Shown: one piece after another, positions 1 through 8,665 of the stretch
Numbering within the stretch: position 1 is the first letter of the stretch
How the letters are laid out: each line of letters starts with the position of its first letter
Source of the DNA: an uncultured Bacilli bacterium
GTDB taxonomy: Bacteria > Bacillota_I > Bacilli_A > RF39 > UBA660
Direction of reading: 5' to 3'
Assembly (NCBI GenBank): GCA_934130545.1
Contig: CAKOYD010000004.1
Location: 1 to 64,000, forward strand
Length of the DNA stretch: 64,000 nt
The notes under the pieces: model-generated
What the model was told of the DNA's origin: nothing
What the model saw: only the letters and a program-made list of their open reading frames with translations
Database searches by the model: none
Position numbers and translations under genes: made by a program

Positions 1-164
1 ACATCCCTATTTCTCATCCATGTTTGTATCGGTATTTTGGGTTCCTCTGGATTTGCATATCTTGCTAAATCTGTTAGAGATATAAACTCTTTATTATCTA
101 TAGTTATTACTTTAATTTTATTATAATTAACTTCTAATTCTGATTTTATTATTTCTTGTTTCAT
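1..164 (-). CDS. KilA-N domain protein, N-terminal part (runs off the window)
   Basis: The first 54 codons of a minus-strand gene whose remainder lies left of the window. It begins with ATG at 164, six bases after a GGAGGC ribosome binding site. The visible peptide contains ISLTDLARYANPEEPK and then IQTWMRNRD, the hallmark start of KilA-N DNA-binding proteins of phage and mobile-element origin. KilA-N proteins are thought to bind nucleic acid; their cellular role is mostly unknown. The gene follows the terminator of the tRNA operon, so it is probably transcribed separately. The family call is firm for this piece; the C-terminal part cannot be seen. Confidence 0.8.
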   Translation of the reverse strand, partial: MKQEIIKSELEVNYNKIKVITIDNKEFISLTDLARYANPEEPKIPIQTWMRNRD

Positions 165-234
165 CAAAGCCTCCTGACATAATTTTAAGATTCAATTTTT
201 CTATAACTATTTTATCATATTCCAAAGTATATTA

Positions 235-274
235 AAACTCGAACTAATCAAAAAAAATTGAAAAGTTCGAGTTT
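235..274 (-). terminator. Intrinsic terminator of the tRNA operon
   Basis: A perfect 10-bp inverted repeat (AAACTCGAAC / GTTCGAGTTT) lies just downstream of tRNA-Phe and is followed on the minus strand by a T-rich stretch (TTTTAAT). It separates the tRNA operon from the KilA-N gene. Confidence 0.65.
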
Positions 275-284
275 AATATCAATC

Positions 285-360
<76 letters not shown>

Positions 361-369
361 AAATAAAAA

Positions 370-446
370 TGGCGGTTCTGGCGGGATTTGAACCCGTGAT
401 CTTTTGCGTGACAGGCAAACGTGATAGACCGCTACACTACAGAACC
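370..446 (-). tRNA. tRNA-Asp (GTC)
   Basis: A 77-nt cloverleaf with acceptor GGTTCTG, anticodon GTC in the context CCTGTCACG, T-loop GGTTCAAATCC, and an encoded CCA. It is separated from tRNA-Phe by only nine bases. Confidence 0.95.
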
Positions 447-453
447 GTATAAA

Positions 454-530
<77 letters not shown>

Positions 531-542
531 ATGAGATAAATT

Positions 543-635
543 TGGCGGAGGAAAAGGGATTCGAACCCCTGCGCCACTTTCGCGACCTCCCGGTTTTCAA
601 GACCGGTCCCTTCAACCAGACTTGGGTATTCCTCC
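543..635 (-). tRNA. tRNA-Ser (TGA)
   Basis: A 93-nt tRNA with the long variable arm of class II tRNAs, acceptor GGAGGAA paired to TTCCTCC, anticodon TGA (reads UCA), and an encoded CCA end. Confidence 0.94.
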
Positions 636-642
636 ATACAAT

Positions 643-731
643 TGGTGCCTAAGGTCGGACTTGAACCGACACGAGGGTTGAATCTCGCAGGATTTTAAGT
701 CCTGTGCGTCTACCTATTCCGCCACTCAGGC
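643..731 (-). tRNA. tRNA-Leu (TAA)
   Basis: An 89-nt class II tRNA starting GCCTGAGTGGCGGAAT, typical of bacterial tRNA-Leu, with anticodon TAA, a long variable arm and an encoded CCA. It is the first gene of the operon, about 20 bases after the promoter. Confidence 0.94.
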
Positions 732-751
732 ATTTCCTTGATTGCTAGTTA

Positions 752-780
752 ATTATATAACAAAAAAATAAGTTTGACAA
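752..780 (-). promoter_or_regulatory. Promoter of the tRNA operon
   Basis: On the minus strand TTGTCA (775-780) and a perfect TATAAT (752-757) are spaced by 17 bases, with tRNA-Leu beginning 21 bases downstream of the -10 box. This is a near-consensus housekeeping promoter. Confidence 0.85.
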
Positions 781-825
781 CCTTTTTTTTATAAAAATTT
801 AAAAAATTTAAAAAATATACTAATT

Positions 826-2097
826 TTACTTAGTATATTCAAACTCATAATCAAGAATTTTAATAATATCTCCTTCTTCAATACCCATTTTTTCAAGTTC
901 CTCATCTATTCCCATACCTCTTAACTTTTTAGCAAATCTAGAAATAGCTTCCTCAGTATTGAAGTTAGTCATCTTAAATATCTTCTCTACTTTATCCCCT
1001 TTAATTACATACTTATTGCCTTCTTTAATAATAGTAAATGGTTTTTCAACTCTAAATTTATATAAAACATGTTTCTCTTGAATATCATCTTCATATAAAA
1101 CTTCATCAGGAATATCTTTAACTAAATCAGATAAAGCATTTATTAAACTATCTAAATTATCTTTATTTAAAGCCGATATCTCAATAACATCTTTATCACC
1201 AATTTTCTTCTTAAATAACTCTAAATTTTCTTTAGCATTTGGCATATCCATCTTATTGGCAATAATAATTTCTTTTTTATTAAGTAATTTATCACTAAAC
1301 TTCTCTAACTCATCTCTAATTTTTAAATAATCATCATATGGATCACGGCCTTCAGTCGCACTTATATCAATAACATGAGCAATTATCTTAGTTCTTTCAA
1401 TATGTTTTAAAAACTTATGCCCTAATCCAACACCTTCACTAGCACCTTCAATTAAACCAGGTAAATCAGCAATAACAAAGTTATTATCTTTCGTACTAAC
1501 TACCCCTAAATTAGGAGATAACGTTGTAAAATGATATGAAGCAATTTTTGGATTAGCATTAGTTATCATTGATAAAATAGTAGATTTACCAACACTAGGC
1601 ATACCAACTAAACCAACATCGGCCATCATTCTAAGTTCTACTTTTATTTTTCTGACTTCTCCAGGTTCTCCACGTTCAGCATAAGATGGACAAGGATTAC
1701 TTTTAGAAGCTAAACTAACATTACCTCGACCACCTTTACCACCATAAGCTACTATTACTTCTTCATCTTGATGAGTCAAGTCAGCAATTATTACTCCTGT
1801 CAAAGCATCTTTAACTGTTGTACCAATTGGTACTATTATTACTTTATCAGAGGCATTCTTACCATTTTTATTCTTACCTTCACCATTTTCTCCAGCATCA
1901 GCTTTAACTTTCTTTTGATATCTTAAATCAATCAATGTTTTTAAACCACTATCAGCCTTAAAAATAATGTCAGCACCTCTACCACCACATCCACCAAAAG
2001 GACCTCCCATTGGAACAAACTTTTCTCTCCTAAAAGCCATACAGCCATCGCCACCACGACCAGCTTCTACTTCCATTAATACTTCATCAACAAACAT
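826..2097 (-). CDS. obgE: GTPase ObgE/CgtA
   Basis: Obg is an essential ribosome-associated GTPase that acts in 50S subunit assembly and stress signalling. The 423-residue protein has the full three-domain layout: a glycine-rich Obg fold (about 1-158, with GGPFGGCGGRGAD), a G domain with P-loop GMPSVGKS (165-172), DLPGLIEGA (G3) and NKMDM (G4), and a C-terminal OCT domain (about 345-423) ending near EEGDIIKILDYEFEY. The start ATG at 2097 has GAGGTG seven bases upstream. It is followed by the tRNA operon, which has its own promoter. No clear terminator is seen after it, only an AT-rich stretch. Confidence 0.97.
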   Translation of the reverse strand: MFVDEVLMEVEAGRGGDGCMAFRREKFVPMGGPFGGCGGRGADIIFKADSGLKTLIDLRYQKKVKADAGENGEGKNKNGKNASDKVIIVPIGTTVKDALTGVIIADLTHQDEEVIVAYGGKGGRGNVSLASKSNPCPSYAERGEPGEVRKIKVELRMMADVGLVGMPSVGKSTILSMITNANPKIASYHFTTLSPNLGVVSTKDNNFVIADLPGLIEGASEGVGLGHKFLKHIERTKIIAHVIDISATEGRDPYDDYLKIRDELEKFSDKLLNKKEIIIANKMDMPNAKENLELFKKKIGDKDVIEISALNKDNLDSLINALSDLVKDIPDEVLYEDDIQEKHVLYKFRVEKPFTIIKEGNKYVIKGDKVEKIFKMTNFNTEEAISRFAKKLRGMGIDEELEKMGIEEGDIIKILDYEFEYTK

Positions 2098-2229
2098 CTC
2101 ACCACACCTCTTTCTTGTATTTATATTATACTATTTATTTAACTAAAATTAAAGATATAAATTATATCTCCAACAAATATGCCTATTATACACTTAATTT
2201 ATCAAAAAGAAAAGAAAAAAGAAAAATAT

Positions 2230-2946
2230 TTACTTTTTCTCCATTTTATTTTTTAATTTTTCTATTTCCACACTTATCTTACTCTCTAATAATTCTAATC
2301 TTTCTTTTTTACTTGTTATATTAGGGAATGCATTAACTAAACGTTTATACAAAAAATTACGTTTTAATAATACTTCTCTTACTTTCTTAGTAATTTCTTC
2401 TGTTCCATCTTTCTCTACAGTTTTTAAAGTCCCCTTAAAGCCAAACATAACAGAAAGTGATACAATATTATCTATAACATATATTGTAAATATTATTATT
2501 GCCAATATATTTAAAGTATTTACTGGTATCTTATTTAATAAACCCGTAAATATTGGATTAACTATATAAACAACTAAACAGCCAAGTAACCCAAATGGAA
2601 TCATTGTTTCAGCACATATTCTACCATTAATATTATATTTTCTTCTTGTATAATCCCACCATCTAACATGAAATAACTTCTCCATAAAATAACTAGTAAA
2701 ATATTCAAGTATTGAACAAATAATAATAGCCATTAAAAATAATACTATTGGTGAACTTTTATACTTAGATAATAACAAAATAATAGCTATACAGCCCCAT
2801 CCATATATTGGACATATAGGTCCTACTAAAAATCCCCTATTTATAAACTTATGTTTCTCTATTAATTTTCCAACAACCTCCATACTCCATCCAATAAAAG
2901 AATATATTATAAATAGCATAAAATAAAAACAAAACTTATTAAACAC
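2230..2946 (-). CDS. Putative ABC-transporter type IV (CmpB-like) membrane protein
   Basis: A 238-residue polytopic membrane protein of the PF06541 family (putative ABC-transporter type IV, CmpB-like; formerly DUF1113). The N-terminal half carries the family pattern: FIGWSMEVV in the first helix, RGFLVGPICPIYGWG, then LEYFTSYFMEKLFHVRWWDY, and about five membrane segments. A basic, probably cytoplasmic tail follows (about 170-238). Despite the family name, no ATPase partner is nearby and transport has not been shown. Translation starts with GTG at 2946 behind GAGGTG. It lies 14 bases after the lipase-like gene and is probably co-transcribed with it. Confidence 0.8.
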   Translation of the reverse strand: MFNKFCFYFMLFIIYSFIGWSMEVVGKLIEKHKFINRGFLVGPICPIYGWGCIAIILLLSKYKSSPIVLFLMAIIICSILEYFTSYFMEKLFHVRWWDYTRRKYNINGRICAETMIPFGLLGCLVVYIVNPIFTGLLNKIPVNTLNILAIIIFTIYVIDNIVSLSVMFGFKGTLKTVEKDGTEEITKKVREVLLKRNFLYKRLVNAFPNITSKKERLELLESKISVEIEKLKNKMEKK

Positions 2947-2960
2947 TCTAGCACCTCATC

Positions 2961-4028
2961 TTACTTCTTTATATCTTTATTAATCTCTACAATTATTTCT
3001 CTTAAATCTCTCATCATTTCTTTACTTTTATCACTTATATCATTAGAATACTTAATTAATCTAAATATATTTATATAATTCTCTTTAAATTGTGATATCT
3101 CTGTTATGTTATTCTTTTTTAAAACATTAAATATATCTTCAACAAAATACTTTCTAGTAAAATAGTCATATTTATCTAACCAATTAGATATAATTTTATC
3201 TATCTTTTTACTATTACTAGATATTTCTCTTCTAACAAAGTGATCATCTTTGATAATCCAACTAGCGGCAGCATGAGAAAATACTATTGGTCTACTACTA
3301 TCTACAATAATAGAATCACTAAAGTCTTCATGCCTTAACAATATCCCTACTAATGAATTATAGGGAATAATATGATTATATCTATTATATATATTTTTAT
3401 ATCTTCTAGATTCTATTTCTTTTATTTTTAAGCCTTGTCCATCATTACTATATATCTTAATAATTCTACTTCTAACAAACATATTAGCATACATTGAAGC
3501 CACTAAAGCTAAATTACCACCTTTAGAATGTCCTCCTACTATTATCTTTCTATTAGAAAAAGTAAAATATTTATTAAGATATCTTATCGCTGACTTTTGT
3601 GATGGTACTGGAAACTTATAACACATTGCTGCATCTTCAAACCATCCACTTATCAATTTGTCTGTCCCTTCAAATGCCACATAAGATACTGTCTCATCAA
3701 TATCAAACGTTATCGCTGAAAACTGCTCTTCTTCATTACCAATATAAACATTATTAGATAAAAGAATATCTTTATATCTCTTATTATCTTTAGCTACATT
3801 TAATAATTTAATACCATCTTTAACTGCAGACATATCATACTTAAAATCATTTTTAGTATGTAATTTATTAAACTTATTAGCAACTTCTAATAAAGATTCT
3901 TTAGTATTACCTAATACATTATTATAATCAACATAAGCTAAAACAGCAAAGACTAAGTTATCAACCTCATTAAATTCTCGTTCTTTAAAAGTATAATTAT
4001 ATTTCTTTACATATTCAAACAGATTCAT
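2961..4028 (-). CDS. Mbeg1-like (DUF2974) alpha/beta-hydrolase
   Basis: A 355-residue protein of the Mbeg1-like/DUF2974 family, predicted alpha/beta hydrolases related to lipases. The nucleophile elbow GGHSKGGNLAL is clear and is preceded by AFEGTDKLISGWFEDA, the family's oxyanion-side strand; a later conserved piece is YSNDGQG. I chose ATG at 4028 instead of an upstream in-frame start because GGAG lies just before it and the family begins MNLFEYVKKY. No signal peptide or membrane anchor is visible, so it is probably cytoplasmic. A strong promoter lies 31 bases upstream. Substrate unknown. Confidence 0.82.
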   Translation of the reverse strand: MNLFEYVKKYNYTFKEREFNEVDNLVFAVLAYVDYNNVLGNTKESLLEVANKFNKLHTKNDFKYDMSAVKDGIKLLNVAKDNKRYKDILLSNNVYIGNEEEQFSAITFDIDETVSYVAFEGTDKLISGWFEDAAMCYKFPVPSQKSAIRYLNKYFTFSNRKIIVGGHSKGGNLALVASMYANMFVRSRIIKIYSNDGQGLKIKEIESRRYKNIYNRYNHIIPYNSLVGILLRHEDFSDSIIVDSSRPIVFSHAAASWIIKDDHFVRREISSNSKKIDKIISNWLDKYDYFTRKYFVEDIFNVLKKNNITEISQFKENYINIFRLIKYSNDISDKSKEMMRDLREIIVEINKDIKK

Positions 4029-4059
4029 ACTTAAAACTCCTTCAATAATTTCTAACTTC

Positions 4060-4088
4060 ATTATAACATCTGTTATCTCTTTTAACAA
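4060..4088 (-). promoter_or_regulatory. Promoter of the hydrolase/membrane-protein operon
   Basis: Minus-strand TTGTTA (4083-4088) and TATAAT (4060-4065) spaced 17 bases apart, about 30 bases before the ATG at 4028. Confidence 0.75.
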
Positions 4089-4150
4089 CAATTATTTCTT
4101 TAAATATATATAAAAAGGATAAACATAATGTTCATCCAATATTCTATATC

Positions 4151-4723
4151 TTATAAATTTATTTTTTCTTTTAAGTATTTCTCTAACTTATTTAAATTTC
4201 TATTAAATATAATACTTTCTACTATATTCATTATAGAGAAAATAATTAACGTATATCCAATAGTGGTAATAACAATACCTTCATTAAATATTACAAATAC
4301 TCCACATAGTATTATAATAATTGATAATAAGAAACTTAAAAATCCTACACCGCTATCAATATAATATAATCTAGTAGATAATGATATCTTTAATATACCT
4401 TCATAAATAACAAATATACCAATTAAAATTCTAAATATACTTTGAAATTCACTCTTAAATATAATACATAATATACCAAAAATTATATTAAATATACCGA
4501 ATGATAAATCATAATTATATACATTATATCCACCTTGATATTTAAAATAAAAATACATCTTAACGATACCTCTGATAATTAAGATACCCCCAATTAAATA
4601 TGATATTATATCTGATGCTGTACTAGAAAATAATATCATCATAAAACCTAATACTACTGCAATAATACTTGCTACTATTGATTCCCTATTTACTTGTTTT
4701 AATTTTTCTCCAATTAATTTCAT
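4151..4723 (-). CDS. DUF308/HdeD-like membrane protein
   Basis: A 190-residue protein with about six short hydrophobic segments and the repeating pattern of DUF308 (HdeD-like) proteins, for example LIGGILIIRGIVKM and LIGIFVIYEGILKI. The family forms a two-fold repeat of three helices; HdeD of E. coli is linked to acid resistance, but the general function is unknown. The start overlaps the end of the glycosyltransferase gene (ATGA), so the two are translated together. A charged C-terminal tail follows the last helix. Confidence 0.78.
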   Translation of the reverse strand: MKLIGEKLKQVNRESIVASIIAVVLGFMMILFSSTASDIISYLIGGILIIRGIVKMYFYFKYQGGYNVYNYDLSFGIFNIIFGILCIIFKSEFQSIFRILIGIFVIYEGILKISLSTRLYYIDSGVGFLSFLLSIIIILCGVFVIFNEGIVITTIGYTLIIFSIMNIVESIIFNRNLNKLEKYLKEKINL

Positions 4724-5517
4724 AATCTCTCTCCTATCTTACTTTCATATTCATTATAATATTTATTTAATATACCATGGTAATTCTTATTCCAAGGTTT
4801 ATTTCTTCCATAATAATGAATTATTTTAACATTTTGCTCTACAAAATCGGCATCAACATTTTTATCACAAAGTTTTCTTCTTCTAAAGTTTCTCTCTCCC
4901 AAATTATATATAATATCATCTAAGATAATTGTTTTATCACCATACAAACATGAAATTATATCTTGATCTGGAAGCATCATCTTATATCTATTTTGCTCTA
5001 AAAACTCATCTATTTCTTTCTTAATATCTATTTTTCGCAGAGCATCTAAGTTAATAAGCATTACTCCAACATTTATATACGGAATCTCTTTTTCTAACCC
5101 TAATCTTATATCGTTAAATCTCTTAAATACTTTCTTAACATGTGAAGTTGCCACATAATAATTATCCTTAAAATCGTAATTATAAAATTCACTTATATTT
5201 CCTTTAACAACTATATCAGGATCTAAATATAAGATTCTATCTATTTCCTTAGGTAAATGTAAATGTGCTATCAACTTATAATATATTTCAACTGGATATC
5301 TTTTTTCTAACTGTGGATATTCATCCAGATACTTATCGTCCACTACGACATAATTTATATTAAAAACTTCTTCATTAACATTTTCTAATTTCATCTTCTC
5401 TGATTCCCTATGTATTAAATATACATTATGTTTACCAGGATTATTTAATTCAATAGATTTAAGTAATACTTCTATTTGTTTTAAATATCTAGAATCAGAT
5501 GTAATTAAAATATTCAT
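4720..5517 (-). CDS. Family 8 glycosyltransferase
   Basis: A 265-residue GT8 enzyme. It opens with NILITSDSRYLKQIEVLLKSI, has the metal-binding LYLDPDIVV (DxD at about 98-100), the INVGVMLINLDALR acceptor-site segment, and LPDQDIISCLYGD, all in the order usual for bacterial GT8 sugar transferases such as LPS galactosyl/glucosyltransferases. Such enzymes use UDP-sugars with retention; the acceptor here is unknown, but a cell-envelope polymer or teichoic-acid-like target is likely. It overlaps the stop of the metallopeptidase gene (TAATG) and the start of the DUF308 gene, so the three form one operon. Confidence 0.88.
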   Translation of the reverse strand: MNILITSDSRYLKQIEVLLKSIELNNPGKHNVYLIHRESEKMKLENVNEEVFNINYVVVDDKYLDEYPQLEKRYPVEIYYKLIAHLHLPKEIDRILYLDPDIVVKGNISEFYNYDFKDNYYVATSHVKKVFKRFNDIRLGLEKEIPYINVGVMLINLDALRKIDIKKEIDEFLEQNRYKMMLPDQDIISCLYGDKTIILDDIIYNLGERNFRRRKLCDKNVDADFVEQNVKIIHYYGRNKPWNKNYHGILNKYYNEYESKIGERL

Positions 5518-6188
5518 TATCTATCATCTCTACCACCAAATGTTAAAATAAGTCTAAGTATTTGAATAACTGTTGTAGCCACACTAGCAACATAAGTAAG
5601 TGCCGCCGCAATTAACATTGTCTTTCCACCTGATAACTCATCTTTATCAAGCAACTCATATTTATCTAACTCTTTAATAGCTCTTTTTGAAGCATCTATC
5701 TCAACTGGTAAAGTAACAATTTGAAATAGTAATATAACCATTTCGGCAAAAATACCAAACCATATTAAATTCATACTATCAAAAAGGCAACCAAATAAAA
5801 TAGCAAAGTAGCCAGCATATGATGAAAAGTTTACAAAAGGTACTAAAACTGCTCTAATTCTCATAAATGTATATCCAACTTTATCTTGAATAGCATGGCC
5901 ACATTCATGGCACGCTACTGATAAAGCTCCCACACTTGCATTTTCATAATTAGCTGATGATAAGTTAACTGTCTTATTTCTTGGATCATAATAATCAGAT
6001 AAATATCCACCAACTCGACGAACTTTAACATCCTCTAATCCATTCTTATCAAGTATATATCTAGCGGCTTCACTACCAGACATCCTCTTTTTGTTTTTAA
6101 CTTTAGAATACTTAGAATATGCTCCACTAACAAATAATTGAGCCCCCAAAGTAATTACTAAAGAAATTATCATTAAAATCATATCCAT
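5517..6188 (-). CDS. YugP-family zinc metallopeptidase (membrane)
   Basis: A 223-residue membrane protein of the Zn_peptidase_2 family (PF04298, B. subtilis YugP). An N-terminal helix (3-22) is followed by a soluble part containing VACHECGHAIQDK, where HExxH (94-98) would bind zinc; several membrane segments follow. The SGSEAARYIL and DYYDPRNKTVNLS blocks match the family. Function is poorly defined; a role in membrane-protein quality control is inferred from the fold. The start at ATG 6188 follows GAAGGGA at a long spacing; ATG two codons later is an alternative. First gene of the YugP-GT8-DUF308 operon. Confidence 0.85.
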   Translation of the reverse strand: MDMILMIISLVITLGAQLFVSGAYSKYSKVKNKKRMSGSEAARYILDKNGLEDVKVRRVGGYLSDYYDPRNKTVNLSSANYENASVGALSVACHECGHAIQDKVGYTFMRIRAVLVPFVNFSSYAGYFAILFGCLFDSMNLIWFGIFAEMVILLFQIVTLPVEIDASKRAIKELDKYELLDKDELSGGKTMLIAAALTYVASVATTVIQILRLILTFGGRDDR

Positions 6189-6250
6189 ATAATCAACATC
6201 CCTTCATTAATATAACCTATTTATTTAAAAATATATCTAAATCACTATGT

Positions 6251-6289
6251 ATTATATTTTAGTTTCCTCCTTTTAGTTCAAAAATGAAC
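6251..6289 (-). promoter_or_regulatory. Candidate promoter with overlapping palindrome upstream of the YugP gene
   Basis: A TATAAT box (6251-6256 on the minus strand) lies about 60 bases before the metallopeptidase gene. A perfect inverted repeat GTTCA-AAAA-TGAAC (6276-6289) overlaps its only plausible -35 (TTGAAC, 19-base spacing). The palindrome is a candidate operator for the adjacent MarR protein; this is inference only. Confidence 0.4.
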
Positions 6290-6377
6290 AAATAAAATAT
6301 TATTTTAACGTCATATATCTACCATTGACGCTATATACATAATAGCACTTTTCTTTAGCAATGTCAATATATAACTG

Positions 6378-6812
6378 CTAATTATTACAATCTTTATTAA
6401 TCTGTAAAATGTTCTTCTCAATAACATCAAGACAATATCTAAAATGTTTTATATCTTCTTTCGTTAAACCTTCAGTCATTCTATCAGTCATAATTTTGTT
6501 AGTTTTCACTATCTCATCTACTATATAATGTTTTTCAGGAACCATCTCTAATCTATTTATCTTCTTATCATTTATATCAGATGTTGACTCAATAATTTTC
6601 TTACTAATTAATAAATCAATAGACTTTGAAATATGTGATTTACTAGATAATACTTCTCCTAACATATCTTTAGCAGTATTCTTATCTTTATTTCTTTCTA
6701 AAAACAATAGAACTATTATCTCATTAGTAGTTAACCCATATTTCTCTTTCACACCAGTAAATAAATTTTCATATGTTTTCTTAAAATTCTGTGCATGTAT
6801 TGGAACATCCAT
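6378..6812 (-). CDS. MarR-family transcriptional regulator
   Basis: A 144-residue winged-helix protein with the MarR layout: an N-terminal dimerization helix, the YGLTTNEIIVLLFLERN recognition-domain entry (about 25-45), helix-turn-helix LGEVLSSKSHISKSIDLLI, the wing (STSDINDKKINRLEMV), and a long C-terminal helix. MarR proteins are dimeric repressors that release DNA on binding small ligands. The start at 6812 follows GGAGG at seven bases. It lies directly upstream of the YugP-GT8-DUF308 operon, whose promoter carries a palindrome, so local control is plausible. The ligand is unknown. Confidence 0.85.
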   Translation of the reverse strand: MDVPIHAQNFKKTYENLFTGVKEKYGLTTNEIIVLLFLERNKDKNTAKDMLGEVLSSKSHISKSIDLLISKKIIESTSDINDKKINRLEMVPEKHYIVDEIVKTNKIMTDRMTEGLTKEDIKHFRYCLDVIEKNILQINKDCNN

Positions 6813-6857
6813 ATATAAACCTCCTTTACTATCAAACTAATTATAACACACAATTAT

Positions 6858-6894
6858 TAAAAAAACTAAGAAATATATTAAATAAATCTTAGTC
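6858..6894 (-). terminator. Terminator of the XRE membrane regulator gene
   Basis: Inverted repeat ACTAAG / CTTAGT (88-93 side at 6888-6893, 6865-6870 side) overlaps the stop codon and is followed by a run of T on the minus strand. Confidence 0.6.
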
Positions 6895-7803
6895 TATTTC
6901 AAATTCCACCCATATATAATATATATCATCTTTAGTTATTGGCGTATCAGAATTAAATGACACATCTTTAACTAATCTATAACTTCCTTTATCTAATGGT
7001 CCATAAATATAATCCCAATTCTGTTCCATCTCTAATATACCATTCTCATCTACGTAATATGCCATAAGATTAAAACCATAATCATTTTTAGATTCTAATC
7101 TTTCCCAATTACCATTATTATATCTCTCAATCCAAAATGATGAACCATATATTATTTTATTGGGGCACTTATCTTCGATAATAACTATCCCACCAGTATT
7201 TGTTAACGTATCTTCTTTAAAATAAATATTAACTAAATTATTTAAATCTTTACCTACAATATTTGCACACGTTCCATTATTTTTCTTTACATAATCATTT
7301 ATTATATTAAATATCTTACTAGCATTATTATACCTACTAAGATTTAATATATTATCAAAATATAAATCTCTACCAAACTCTTTTACTTCATCATTAAATT
7401 CATAATATTTAATTCTAAAAGAATGTTCTTCTCCATATAAATTACAAACTATTGTTTCTTCAACTAATTCTCCTCTTCCCCTTATCTTATTAATATATGT
7501 AATACCCAAAACTACAAATATAGTTATAATAATAACCACTAATAATCTAAGTATTATATTAATCATTTTCTCAGTTTTAATTGATTTTTCAACAAAGACA
7601 TTCTTTATATCGTTATCTACTAGTTCATCAATACTAACTTTAAAGACTTGCGATAATAATTTTAATTGTTCAGAATTAGGATAAGTCTCCCCTGACTCCC
7701 AATTAGAAATAGTCTGTCTCGAAACATTAATTTTCTCTCCTAACATTTCTTGTGATAAGCCCATTTTCTTTCTATATTTTAAAATCTTCTTTCCTATTTC
7801 CAT
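6889..7803 (-). CDS. Membrane-anchored XRE-type regulator
   Basis: A 304-residue protein with an N-terminal lambda-repressor-like helix-turn-helix (about 4-58: KKMGLSQEMLGEKINVSRQT then ISNWESGETYPNSEQLKLLS), a short basic linker, one membrane helix (about 80-104) and a C-terminal domain of about 190 residues that should lie outside the cell. I start it at ATG 7803 because AGAGGTGG lies just upstream and the HTH begins immediately; an upstream in-frame start would add 34 residues with no site. The architecture suggests a one-component sensor that binds DNA near the membrane. The outer domain is not recognised. Confidence 0.75.
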   Translation of the reverse strand: MEIGKKILKYRKKMGLSQEMLGEKINVSRQTISNWESGETYPNSEQLKLLSQVFKVSIDELVDNDIKNVFVEKSIKTEKMINIILRLLVVIIITIFVVLGITYINKIRGRGELVEETIVCNLYGEEHSFRIKYYEFNDEVKEFGRDLYFDNILNLSRYNNASKIFNIINDYVKKNNGTCANIVGKDLNNLVNIYFKEDTLTNTGGIVIIEDKCPNKIIYGSSFWIERYNNGNWERLESKNDYGFNLMAYYVDENGILEMEQNWDYIYGPLDKGSYRLVKDVSFNSDTPITKDDIYYIWVEFEID

Positions 7804-7933
7804 AAGCCACCTCTTAAAATAATTATATCGATAACTCAAAAAATAATCTACCAAATATTCTTGAAAATTGTCAAAATTATTTAACATCTTTAAAATATAA
7901 TCCAATCATGTTATAATCTAATTGAGGTGTCAT

Positions 7934-8623
7934 ATGAAATATATAGGAATAATAACTGCTATTGATGAAGAATTTTCTGCAATAAAAAGTATTCTATCAA
8001 ATAGTGAAGAAATGAAAATTTATAATATTACTTGCTTAAAAGGTACTATTGAAAATAAAAATGTTATCTTAACTAAGTGTGGTGTTGGTAAAGTAAATTC
8101 TGCTAGAACCACTCAAATACTAATTGATAAGTTTAATATTGATTATATTATAAATGTTGGTGTAGCAGGTGGTTTAAAAGACTACATTAACATTGGTGAT
8201 ATAGTTATTGGTGAAAAACTAGCTCAACATGACTTTAACATTACTCCATTTAATCATCCAATGGGATATATCAATGAAGAATTAGGCATCTATATGTATA
8301 GTAATAAAAAGTTAGTTGAAAAATGTCAAGATATTAAACTGCATAATACTAATATCTATAGTGGCATAATAGTATCAGGCGACTTATTCTGTACTAAAGA
8401 AAAGCATAAAGCAAACATTCTAAAAGAATTTAATGCTGACTGTGTAGAAATGGAAGGCGCTAGCATTGCTCAAGTATGTACCCTATGTAATATCCCATTT
8501 ATTGTTATAAGATCAATATCAGATAAGCCAAATGGTTCTAACCAAATTGACTACAATGAATTTGTCGAAGCATCTTCTAAAAAAATAGTAGAAGTCATTA
8601 AAATAATATTAAAAAAAGATTAA
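7934..8623 (+). CDS. mtnN: 5'-methylthioadenosine/S-adenosylhomocysteine nucleosidase
   Basis: MTAN hydrolyses methylthioadenosine and S-adenosylhomocysteine to adenine and the thioribose products, recycling SAM by-products in the cytoplasm. The 229-residue protein has general-base-side ITAIDEEFSA (E12), the nucleoside-phosphorylase core NVGVAGGL, substrate-binding VEMEGASIAQVC, and the catalytic aspartate in RSISDKPNG (about 196). Start at ATG 7934 with GAGGTG just upstream; an in-frame TTG at 7922 lies inside that site. TATAAT boxes at 7896 and 7912 could serve as -10 elements. It is one of the few plus-strand genes and is divergent from the XRE regulator. Confidence 0.94.
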   Translation: MKYIGIITAIDEEFSAIKSILSNSEEMKIYNITCLKGTIENKNVILTKCGVGKVNSARTTQILIDKFNIDYIINVGVAGGLKDYINIGDIVIGEKLAQHDFNITPFNHPMGYINEELGIYMYSNKKLVEKCQDIKLHNTNIYSGIIVSGDLFCTKEKHKANILKEFNADCVEMEGASIAQVCTLCNIPFIVIRSISDKPNGSNQIDYNEFVEASSKKIVEVIKIILKKD

Positions 8624-8665
8624 GTCGTAGAATAGTTACAATACTATATCAAACTTAATCTTTTT
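8611..8665. terminator. Bidirectional terminator between mtnN and the hybrid-kinase-like gene
   Basis: Inverted repeat AAAAAGATTAAGT (8613-8625) and its complement (8653-8665) flank a 27-base loop, giving an A-tract on one side and T-tract on the other. It serves two converging genes and overlaps both 3' ends. Confidence 0.75.

Noticed and set aside
543..635. tRNA with anticodon TGA as a sign of UGA reassignment
   Set aside because: Anticodon TGA reads UCA (serine). TGA is used as a real stop, for example at the end of the restriction enzyme gene.
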